Below, piece by piece: positions 6,369 through 11,848 of a stretch of DNA of 11,848 nucleotides. The stretch comes from DASULK01 sp036381835 (GTDB lineage Bacteria > Actinomycetota > Actinomycetes > Mycobacteriales > Micromonosporaceae). Both the position numbers and the translations under genes were made by a program. Under the pieces are notes generated by a model. That model was not told where the DNA came from, did no database searches, and saw nothing but the letters and a program-made list of their open reading frames with translations. The stretch lies in contig DASVCA010000216.1 in assembly GCA_036381835.1 (NCBI GenBank), forward strand, positions 1 to 11,848. Reading direction: 5' to 3'. The number at the start of each line of letters is the position of its first letter. Within the stretch, counting starts at the first letter, position 1.

Positions 6369-6844
6369 TCGTGCCACGAGTCGGCGTCGGCACCGACGTC
6401 CACGCGTTCGCAACCGGTCGACCATGCTGGGTGGCGGGCCTGCTCTGGCCGGGCGTCGACGGCCTGGCCGGCCACTCGGACGGGGACGTCGCCGCCCACG
6501 CCGCCTGCGACGCGCTGCTGTCCGCCGCCGGGCTCGGCGATCTCGGTTCGAACTTCGGTGTCGCCGAACCGCGGTGGGCGGGCGCGGCAGGTGTGACCCT
6601 GCTGCGGGAGGCCGCCCGCCGGGTGCGCGCCGCCGGCTTCGAGATCGGAAACGTGTCGATCCAGGTGATCGGCGTACGCCCGAAGATCGGTTCGCGTCGC
6701 GATGAGGCGCAGCGGGTGCTCACCGAAGCGGTGGGCGCGCCGGTGACCGTGTCCGGCACCACCACCGACGGGCTCGGCGCGACCGGACGCGGTGAGGGGC
6801 TCGCCGCCGTCGCCGTCGCGTTGATCCACCCGGCGCAGGGGTAG
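6365..6844 (+). CDS. ispF: IspF, 2-C-methyl-D-erythritol 2,4-cyclodiphosphate synthase
   Basis: Homotrimeric MEP-pathway enzyme that cyclises CDP-methylerythritol 2-phosphate with release of CMP. The 159 residues match the family. The metal ligands are in GTDVHAF near the N-terminus (Asp and His) and in GHSDGDVAAHAACDALLSAAG. The C-terminal signature TTTDGLGATGRGEG lines the cytidine pocket. The gene starts at GTG 6365, overlapping the ispD stop by four bases. An upstream TACCCT could also allow a separate leaderless message. In mycobacteria cysS follows; here the next gene is an unrelated TPR protein 28 bases downstream with its own promoter-like box. Confidence 0.97.
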   Translation: MIVPRVGVGTDVHAFATGRPCWVAGLLWPGVDGLAGHSDGDVAAHAACDALLSAAGLGDLGSNFGVAEPRWAGAAGVTLLREAARRVRAAGFEIGNVSIQVIGVRPKIGSRRDEAQRVLTEAVGAPVTVSGTTTDGLGATGRGEGLAAVAVALIHPAQG

Positions 6845-6860
6845 TCCGCTGCCGGCTCAC

Positions 6861-6866
6861 TAGGCT
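6861..6866 (+). promoter_or_regulatory. -10 box for leaderless TPR gene
   Basis: TAGGCT ends six bases before the GTG at 6873, the usual geometry of actinobacterial leaderless transcripts. No Shine-Dalgarno lies in front of the GTG, and no clear -35 is visible in the 28-bp gap after ispF. Confidence 0.45.
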
Positions 6867-6872
6867 CGGGTC

Positions 6873-7955
6873 GTGCCCAGCGACGCCCCCGCAGATTTCG
6901 ACGGCTACGTTCAGCGTGCCGAACTCCTCGCCGACCTCGGCCAGTACGACGACGCCGTGGCCGAACTCGGGTCCGCGCTCACCCTCCGCCCCGACGATCT
7001 GCGGGCGCTCACCCTGCTGGCCAGGGTGCACCTCGCCGCGCATCGGCCCGAGGCGGCGCTCGCCGTCACCGACACCGCGCTCGCCGCGGCCGGTATCCCG
7101 TCCGCCGCGATCGAGGCGGCGCTGATTCCCGCCGATGTGCGGTCGTCGGAGACCACCCCGGTGGTGCTCGGCCTGCTGGCCGTCCGCGGGTACGCCCTCG
7201 TCGACCTGCGCAGGTTCGCCGAGGCGGCGCGGGTCGCCGACGGGATCCTCGCCACGGCACCCGATGACCCGTACGCGTTGCGCAGTGGTGCGGCGATCCG
7301 GTCCGAGTCGCGTAACGGCCAGCCGGCGCTGAATGCCGCCTGGCGTGCTGTCGAGTTGGCACCGGAGGAGCCGCAGGCGCACCTGGTGCTGGCCGTGGTG
7401 GCCGCGCGGCTGGAGTTGTTTGACCTGGCCGAGCGGGCGTACCGGGAGGCGCTGCGGCTGGATCCGGGGCTGGCCGAGGCGGAGCACGACGTGGGGGTGG
7501 TCGGCTTGGAGCGGCGACGCCACGCTGTGGCGTTGGCGGCTTTGGCGGAGGCGACGCCGATCACCCCGGTCGGTGTGGACAGCCCCCGGACTGCGTTCAC
7601 CGGCATCGTCCGACTCGTCGTCTACGGTGCCGGCTACTCCCTGATCGCCGCGGTGATCATCGCGTTCATGTCGATCGGCGGCGAGGGGGTCTCCCGGTTC
7701 TGGGCCGCGCTGGCGGCGGTCGCCGGGTTCGTGGTGGTGGGCGTGCTCGCCGCGCGTGTGCCGGGCCCGGTGACCGAGCTGTTGCGGGCGCATCTTCGCA
7801 ACGACCGGGTGTTGGCGCTCGCCGTGGTCGCCGCGGCGGCCGCCCCGGCCCTGTTCTTGGTGTATGCGGTGGTCGGCACTCCGTGGCCGCTGGTCGCGGC
7901 GATCGTGGCGACCGCCGTCGCGGAGCTCACTGTGCTCACCCGGATACGGGCGTAG
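6873..7955 (+). CDS. TPR-repeat protein with four-helix membrane tail
   Basis: A 360-residue protein with two parts. Residues 1 to about 235 are helical with recognisable TPR units, such as AELLADLGQYDDAVAELGSA near the N-terminus, RFAEAARVADGILATAPDDP in the middle, and LFDLAERAYREALRLDPGLA before the tail. Residues from about 245 to 360 hold four hydrophobic helices separated by short charged loops (for example VPGPVTELLRAHLRNDR). No signal peptide is present, so the TPR part is most likely cytoplasmic and the protein a membrane-tethered scaffold. No catalytic motif is seen and I do not recognise a named family. The GTG at 6873 is supported by the leaderless-type box before it and by the first TPR helix beginning soon after. 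Codon use matches the neighbours. Confidence 0.8.
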   Translation: MPSDAPADFDGYVQRAELLADLGQYDDAVAELGSALTLRPDDLRALTLLARVHLAAHRPEAALAVTDTALAAAGIPSAAIEAALIPADVRSSETTPVVLGLLAVRGYALVDLRRFAEAARVADGILATAPDDPYALRSGAAIRSESRNGQPALNAAWRAVELAPEEPQAHLVLAVVAARLELFDLAERAYREALRLDPGLAEAEHDVGVVGLERRRHAVALAALAEATPITPVGVDSPRTAFTGIVRLVVYGAGYSLIAAVIIAFMSIGGEGVSRFWAALAAVAGFVVVGVLAARVPGPVTELLRAHLRNDRVLALAVVAAAAAPALFLVYAVVGTPWPLVAAIVATAVAELTVLTRIRA

Positions 7956-8001
7956 TCCGGTGCGGCGATCGTGGTCGGCGGGGAGGACGGGGCGCGCGGG
8001 A

Positions 8002-8007
8002 TACGCT
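8002..8007 (+). promoter_or_regulatory. -10 box for leaderless SRPBCC gene
   Basis: TACGCT ends seven bases before ATG 8015, so the transcript likely begins at or beside the start codon. The intervening AGGGGGT is too close to the ATG to be a normal ribosome site. No good -35 is seen in the 59-bp gap after the TPR gene. Confidence 0.5.
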
Positions 8008-8014
8008 AGGGGGT

Positions 8015-8482
8015 ATGGCAGGCAAGCAGGTTTCCGCGTCTATCACCATCGACGCCCCGCCCAGCGTGGTGTTCGCGATCCTCGCCGACCCCGCACAGCA
8101 TTCGCGTATCGACGGCATGGACGCGGTCGGGTCGGTGCTGGAGGGGCCGGAGCGGATCACCAGCGTCGGTCAGGTGTTCACCGTCGAGATGGTCATGTAC
8201 GGGCGGTACTACACGGTCTCGAATCAGGTGGTGGAGTTCGCGGAGAACCGGCTCATCGCCTGGCGCAACGTCAGCCCGAACCGGTGGCGTTACGAGCTGG
8301 AGCCGACGGCGGACGGCGGGACGAAGGTCACCGAGTCGTTCGACTATTCGCGGACCAACCTGATCACGCGGCTCGTGATGCGCTACACCGGTCTGCTCAA
8401 GCGCAACCACGACGGGATCGTCGAGACGTTGGCGCGGCTGAAGGCCGCCGCCGAGGCGGACGCCAGGCTGCGGACGACCTGA
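8015..8482 (+). CDS. SRPBCC (START-like/polyketide cyclase family) protein
   Basis: A 155-residue single-domain protein of the SRPBCC helix-grip fold, which forms a deep pocket for hydrophobic ligands. It opens with the typical strand and helix VSASITIDAPPSVVFAILADPAQHSRIDG, then antiparallel strands (FTVEMVMYGRYYTVSNQVVEF, WRYELEPTADGGTKVTESF) and the long C-terminal helix that closes the pocket (NHDGIVETLARLKAAAEAD). The ligand and reaction are unknown; 'polyketide cyclase' is only the family label and does not tie it to the PKS 3 kb away. The reading frame is open back to 7883, but that would overlap the TPR gene. ATG 8015 fits the family N-terminus and the -10 box before it. It is convergent with the transporter gene, with only 13 bases between their stops. 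Confidence 0.85.
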   Translation: MAGKQVSASITIDAPPSVVFAILADPAQHSRIDGMDAVGSVLEGPERITSVGQVFTVEMVMYGRYYTVSNQVVEFAENRLIAWRNVSPNRWRYELEPTADGGTKVTESFDYSRTNLITRLVMRYTGLLKRNHDGIVETLARLKAAAEADARLRTT

Positions 8483-8495
8483 GCGCGGGCCGCTG

Positions 8496-9479
8496 TCACA
8501 CCGGCTCCGCCGCCGGTTCGGGCAGCTCGGCGCGTCGACGCTGGAACCGCCGGAATCGGCCGCGGAACATGCCTTGCGCCACCGCCACCCCGGCCAGCAC
8601 GATCAGCGCACCGACCGGCTGGTGCCAGGCGAGGTGCTCGTCGAGGACGAGCACGCCGACCAGTACCGCGAACAGCGGCACCACGTAGGTGACGGCCGAG
8701 GCGGCGCTCGCGCCGATCAACCGGATGTTGCGCAGGTTGATGACGAACGCGATTCCGGTCCCGATCGCGCCGAGCGCCAGCACGCTGGCGACGACGTCGA
8801 CCGACAGCGAGGTCGGGGCCGGTGGCGGCCCGGCGATCAGTGGGGCCACGACGGCCAGTTCGGCCACCGCGATGAGCAGTTGTGCGGCGGTCAGCGCCAC
8901 CCCCGAGACGGCGGCGTGGGCGATGAACCGTTTCTGGTACGGGATGGCGACGGCGTAGCACAGGGCCGCGCCGAGGCACATGAGTTGTCCGGTCAACTGG
9001 CTGCCGCCGACGCCTTGCCAGACGCCGAGCACGACCAGCACTCCGACGAATCCGACGGCGAGCCCGGCCGCGCGACGTGCGGTCATCCGTTCGGTGCGGA
9101 ACAGCAGCACCGCCAGCGGCAGCGCCATCAGCGGGGTGGTGGCGTTCCAGATGCCGGCCAGCATCGAGGAGATGCGCTGCTCGCCGTACCCGAACAGGGT
9201 GAAGGGGGTGACGACGCCGATCGCCGCGACCACTGACAGGTGCAGCCACAGCCGTGGCTCGCGGGGCAGCCGTTCGCGGAGGACGGCGAGGATGACGAGC
9301 AGGGTGAGCGCGCCGGCGGCGGCTCGGCCGAGGGTGACGTAGAGCGGGTGCAGCTCTCGTACGCCGATCTTGATGAACAGGAAGCTGGAGCCCCAGATCG
9401 CGCCGAGCGTGAGGAAGCCCGGCAGCCAGGAGCGGAGACCGACGTGGTCAGGGGCGGTGGCGGTGGTCACCCCTGACAC
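8496..9479 (-). CDS. EamA-family (DMT superfamily) transporter
   Basis: An inner-membrane drug/metabolite exporter of about 327 residues. Two EamA repeats of about five helices each are visible: the first begins at GFLTLGAIWGSSFLFIKIGV and includes the RxxxGALTLL helix; the second begins at LMCLGAALCYAVAIPYQKRF and ends with the PVGALIVLAGVAVAQG helix. Ten membrane segments are expected. The C-terminus is a short basic, arginine-rich tail (FRGRFRRFQRRR). The substrate is unknown. The start is uncertain: GTG 9479 is the longest choice, while GTG 9470, nine bases downstream, has GGAAG at a better distance. The conserved part begins near residue 17 either way. It is read in the same direction as the helicase gene upstream, after a 77-bp gap. 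An exporter next to a metabolite locus is tempting, but the intervening core genes argue against a direct link. Confidence 0.88.
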   Translation of the reverse strand: MSGVTTATAPDHVGLRSWLPGFLTLGAIWGSSFLFIKIGVRELHPLYVTLGRAAAGALTLLVILAVLRERLPREPRLWLHLSVVAAIGVVTPFTLFGYGEQRISSMLAGIWNATTPLMALPLAVLLFRTERMTARRAAGLAVGFVGVLVVLGVWQGVGGSQLTGQLMCLGAALCYAVAIPYQKRFIAHAAVSGVALTAAQLLIAVAELAVVAPLIAGPPPAPTSLSVDVVASVLALGAIGTGIAFVINLRNIRLIGASAASAVTYVVPLFAVLVGVLVLDEHLAWHQPVGALIVLAGVAVAQGMFRGRFRRFQRRRAELPEPAAEPV

Positions 9480-9538
9480 ACTTCCGGATCGGTACGACGA
9501 TGTCGCGCGGCTTTCGGACCTTGTGACCTAGCCGACAG

Positions 9539-9552
9539 GCGGCCGGGGCCGC
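9539..9552 (-). terminator. GC hairpin just after the helicase stop
   Basis: GCGGCC-GG-GGCCGC is a 14-base near-palindrome able to form a 5-bp stem with a 4-base loop. It lies four bases past the helicase stop on the minus strand and before the transporter start. No U-tract follows. In DNA this GC-rich such stems arise readily, so this is a weak candidate. Confidence 0.3.
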
Positions 9553-9556
9553 TCGA

Positions 9557-11710
9557 TCAGTGGGGGTACAGCCAGCGGGTGGGTTCGGCCAGCACGGCGG
9601 CGGCGTTGTCGATGTCGGCGAGCCGAGCGGCCAGGGTCGCGGTCGCGAGCCGGTGGGGCAGCGCTGTGCTGAACTTCAAACCCGCGAGTGCCTTGTCGTC
9701 GATCTCGGGCAGGCAGATTCGGTCTTTCGCATCCGCGATACCGGCCAGCCAGTTCTCTCGGGTGAGGTCGTCGCGCAGCCTGAGGTGCGTGTCGTCGTAC
9801 CGCTGCTTCGGGTCGACCAGCTCGTCGAGTGTGGCGGCGAGGGTGGCGTTGGCCCGGAAGCCCGCCCATGTCCACCAGCGCAGTTCCCCGTCGCCGCTGC
9901 GCGCGATGACCGTGCCGCCCGGGTGCGCCACACCGGTCGCGTCGAGCCGCAGGGCGGCGAGGCGATGCCGGGCGCGCCGGGTCAGGCGTACCGGTGGGTC
10001 GGTCCCGAGCAGCACGTCGCGCATCGCGCGAACCATCGGGTACGAGAGGCCCGTCGGCGGCCCGCTGCCCAGCCACAACGCCTTGCCGCCGGTGTCGACG
10101 GGCTCGACGAAGCAGCGTCGGCGGGCCCAGTCGATATAGGTGACCTGCCAGCTTCGGCCGCCCAGCAGCAGCCGCCGCGGGCCGTCCACCCGTTCGGTGA
10201 GCAGCGCGGGGTCGGTCCAGCCGATCTCGGTTCGCCCGGCGAGGACGGTGAACTGCGGCGGCGCGGTGAACGTGACGGTCAGGTCGGCGAAGTGCCGCCG
10301 ACCGAACCGCCGCTCGGCTTCGGGGCCGATGTGGAGCAGCCCGGAATCGGAGTCCAGGTAGCCCTGTTCGATCAGGTGCCGGACGATGGCCTCGGCGGTG
10401 TGGTCGAAGGGTGCCAGCCCGTTCCACTCGTTCGCCCACTGCCGGTCACCGATCCGATGCTGTTGCAGGCAGAGTGCGAGGATCTGTTGGGCGACGATGT
10501 GTCGTGGCTCGGGCGGTGGGACGACGGGTTCCACCCAGCCTCGCCCCCAGAGGGTCAGCAGGCCGGCGGCGTGCAGCAGGCCCGGGGTGTTTGAGGCGAG
10601 GAAGAGACAGTTGCGGGTGCTGCCTGGGCGACGCCCGGTGCGGCCGATGCGTTGGAGGAAGGCGGCGACGGTCTGCGGCGCGTCGATCTGGATCACCCGG
10701 TCGAGGTCTCCTACGTCGATGCCGAGTTCCAGGGTGCTGGTCGATACGATCACGCAGTCCCGTTCCTGGGCGAACGCCTCTTCGGCGCGTCGGCGTTCGT
10801 CGAGGGCGAGGGATGCGTGTGACAGGAAGGTGCGTACGCCGAGTCCGCGTAGCTTCTGCCCGAGATCTTCCACCAGTGCCCGCGAGTCGCAGAACACGAG
10901 CCGCTTCTCACCGCGGTGTAGGGCGGCGATGACGCGGGCGGCGTTATCCACCGAGCCGACGTAGTCCAATTCCACGTCTCCGGGCGGTGGTGCGGGTGGG
11001 GCAGTCGTCGCGGCGGGCGCGGTTGCGCCGCCCGGCCCGGTGAGGGCTGGAAGGTCCGGTGCGATCACCCGGGCGGGCCGATGACCACGGTTGGTGCCTT
11101 GCAGCCAGCGAAGTAACTCGCCGGGGTTGCCGATGGTCGCGCTGAGGCCGACTCGTTGCACGGGCCGGCCGGTGACGCGGCTGAGCCGTTCGAGTACGGC
11201 GAGCAGATGCCAGCCTCGGTCGTCGCCGGCGAAGGCGTGCAACTCGTCGACGACGACCACGCGAACCGATCCGAGGAACTCGTCGTGGTCGACGTTGACG
11301 CTGACCAGCATCGACTCAAGCGATTCCGGGGTGGTGAGCAGGACGTCGGGCCGCTCGCGCAGGCTGCGCCTGCGCCGTCCCATGGTGACGTCGCCGTGCC
11401 AGAGCGCGGCGCGGCGGCCGAGCCACTCCGTGTAGCGCTGGACGCGGGGCAGCAGGTTGTTGAGCAGTGCCTTCAACGGGCACAGGTAGAGGACGCCGGT
11501 GCCTCGCCAGCCATCCTGTCCCATGCGGGTCAGCAGCGGGAACATCGCCGCCTCGGTCTTGCCGCCGGCGGTGGGGGCGAGCAGCAGGGCGTCCTCACCG
11601 GCGAGGAGTGGCTCGATCGCGGCTTCTTGCAGCGGGCGCAGTCTGGGCCACTCCAACGAGTTGACGATGTGGTGCAGTAGGACCGGGTGCAGCAGATCGG
11701 CCGCGGTCAT
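9557..11710 (-). CDS. Lhr-like DEAD/DEAH-box superfamily 2 helicase
   Basis: An ATP-dependent nucleic-acid helicase of 717 residues. All SF2 motifs are in order: a Q-like segment RPLQ (25-28), motif I APTAGGKTEA (45-54), PLKALLNN, TTPESL, motif II DELH (155-158), SAT (190-192), FCDSR, STSTLELGIDVG and motif VI QRIGRTGRR (353-361). The DELH box and the C-terminal segment RLLLGGRSWQVTYIDWARRR, expected in the post-RecA beta domain of Lhr, place it in the Lhr-like group. It is shorter than typical Lhr core proteins (about 850 residues or more). A Pro/Ala/Thr-rich stretch at about 220-245 separates the RecA domains. ATG 11710 overlaps the stop of a 12-codon ORF. Another minus-strand gene ends 49 bases upstream and may be in the same operon. 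Repair, RNA processing or defence are all possible; sequence does not decide. Confidence 0.9.
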   Translation of the reverse strand: MTAADLLHPVLLHHIVNSLEWPRLRPLQEAAIEPLLAGEDALLLAPTAGGKTEAAMFPLLTRMGQDGWRGTGVLYLCPLKALLNNLLPRVQRYTEWLGRRAALWHGDVTMGRRRRSLRERPDVLLTTPESLESMLVSVNVDHDEFLGSVRVVVVDELHAFAGDDRGWHLLAVLERLSRVTGRPVQRVGLSATIGNPGELLRWLQGTNRGHRPARVIAPDLPALTGPGGATAPAATTAPPAPPPGDVELDYVGSVDNAARVIAALHRGEKRLVFCDSRALVEDLGQKLRGLGVRTFLSHASLALDERRRAEEAFAQERDCVIVSTSTLELGIDVGDLDRVIQIDAPQTVAAFLQRIGRTGRRPGSTRNCLFLASNTPGLLHAAGLLTLWGRGWVEPVVPPPEPRHIVAQQILALCLQQHRIGDRQWANEWNGLAPFDHTAEAIVRHLIEQGYLDSDSGLLHIGPEAERRFGRRHFADLTVTFTAPPQFTVLAGRTEIGWTDPALLTERVDGPRRLLLGGRSWQVTYIDWARRRCFVEPVDTGGKALWLGSGPPTGLSYPMVRAMRDVLLGTDPPVRLTRRARHRLAALRLDATGVAHPGGTVIARSGDGELRWWTWAGFRANATLAATLDELVDPKQRYDDTHLRLRDDLTRENWLAGIADAKDRICLPEIDDKALAGLKFSTALPHRLATATLAARLADIDNAAAVLAEPTRWLYPH

Positions 11711-11745
11711 TCGGTTCCGAGGAGTTCGGCGAGGTCCGGGTTCAT
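11707..11745 (-). CDS. Possible 12-codon leader ORF coupled to the helicase
   Basis: ATG at 11745-11743 opens a 12-codon reading frame (MNPDLAELLGTE) whose TGA overlaps the helicase ATG by four bases (ATGA). A -10-like AAGAAT ends six bases before its ATG, so it could be a leaderless mini-ORF that delivers ribosomes to the helicase, which has only a weak ribosome site (CGGA). It may also be chance. No function is assigned to the peptide. Confidence 0.3.
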   Translation of the reverse strand: MNPDLAELLGTE

Positions 11746-11759
11746 ACCCAGATTCTTGC

Positions 11760-11848
11760 CTAGACGTCGAGTTGAATCTCGTCGGCGCTGGCCGCGTTGC
11801 GTTCGACCTCGGTCATCTCGTCGACCGACAGGGTGGGTGCGTAGTGCC
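11760..11848 (-). CDS. C-terminal end of an unidentified gene
   Basis: The last 28 codons of a minus-strand gene whose start lies outside the window. The tail includes LSVDEMTEVERNAASADEIQ and ends LDV before a TAG at 11762-11760. Its acidic, helix-like composition and normal codon pattern look like a real protein end. The family cannot be recognised from this fragment. It is read in the same direction as the helicase, 49 bases upstream of it, so it is a candidate operon partner. Confidence 0.55.
   Translation of the reverse strand, partial: HYAPTLSVDEMTEVERNAASADEIQLDV

Noticed and set aside
7883..8014. Earlier start for the SRPBCC protein
   Set aside because: It would overlap the TPR gene by 73 bases and add Arg/Gly-rich residues before the normal family N-terminus; a -10 box sits directly before ATG 8015.
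8015..8482. SRPBCC protein as the cyclase of the type III PKS pathway
   Set aside because: Type III PKSs cyclise their own products, and carD, ispD, ispF and the TPR gene separate it from the cluster; the family label alone is not evidence.
9560..10594. A 344-codon plus-strand frame antisense to the helicase
   Set aside because: It lies wholly opposite a helicase with complete motifs and shows no domain of its own.
1..11848. tRNA genes, CRISPR arrays, IS elements, integrase or attachment sites
   Set aside because: No cloverleaf, regularly spaced repeats, transposase/integrase frame or terminal repeats were seen by eye. Imperfect att-like sites at the cluster edges could not be excluded without comparison genomes.

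Overview
The window is very GC-rich with actinobacterial gene content (CarD with mycobacterial-type key residues, overlapping ispD-ispF, an LpqE-type lipoprotein, many GTG starts, -10 boxes a few bases before start codons). The genes best fit a Micromonosporaceae member (Micromonospora, Salinispora or Actinoplanes group). That placement is inferred from gene content; no marker RNA is present. No tRNA, rRNA, IS element or CRISPR array was seen.

Left part (1-4792): an LpqE-like lipoprotein gene (minus strand, cut by the left edge) is followed by a compact four-gene secondary-metabolite locus. A UbiA-family prenyltransferase (minus) diverges across a 46-bp gap from a rightward run of UbiG-like methyltransferase, acyl-CoA-dehydrogenase-fold flavoprotein and type III polyketide synthase. 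These four activities match those known for the alkyl-O-dihydrogeranyl-methoxyhydroquinone (phenolic lipid) pathway of Actinoplanes missouriensis. The inferred route is: the PKS makes an alkylresorcinol, the flavoprotein hydroxylates the ring, the methyltransferase O-methylates it and the membrane prenyltransferase adds an isoprenoid. The flavoprotein has proline where acyl-CoA dehydrogenases carry their catalytic glutamate, which favours a hydroxylase role. A perfect 10-bp inverted repeat fills the divergent gap and covers the methyltransferase start codon.

Middle part (4793-6844): a 313-bp non-coding stretch with a strong hairpin and the carD promoter, then carD, ispD and ispF. In mycobacteria lpqE and carD are divergent neighbours, so the metabolite locus appears to sit inside a normally adjacent pair. 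It lies next to two MEP-pathway genes that feed the isoprenoid pool its prenyltransferase would draw on.

Right part (6845-11848): a TPR protein with a four-helix membrane tail, an SRPBCC-domain protein, a convergent EamA-family transporter, and a 717-residue Lhr-like DEAD/DEAH helicase. The helicase is preceded by a 12-codon mini-ORF whose stop overlaps its start, and by the 3' end of another minus-strand gene at the right edge. ispF, the TPR gene and the SRPBCC gene each have a TANNNT box 6-7 bases before the start codon, suggesting leaderless transcripts.
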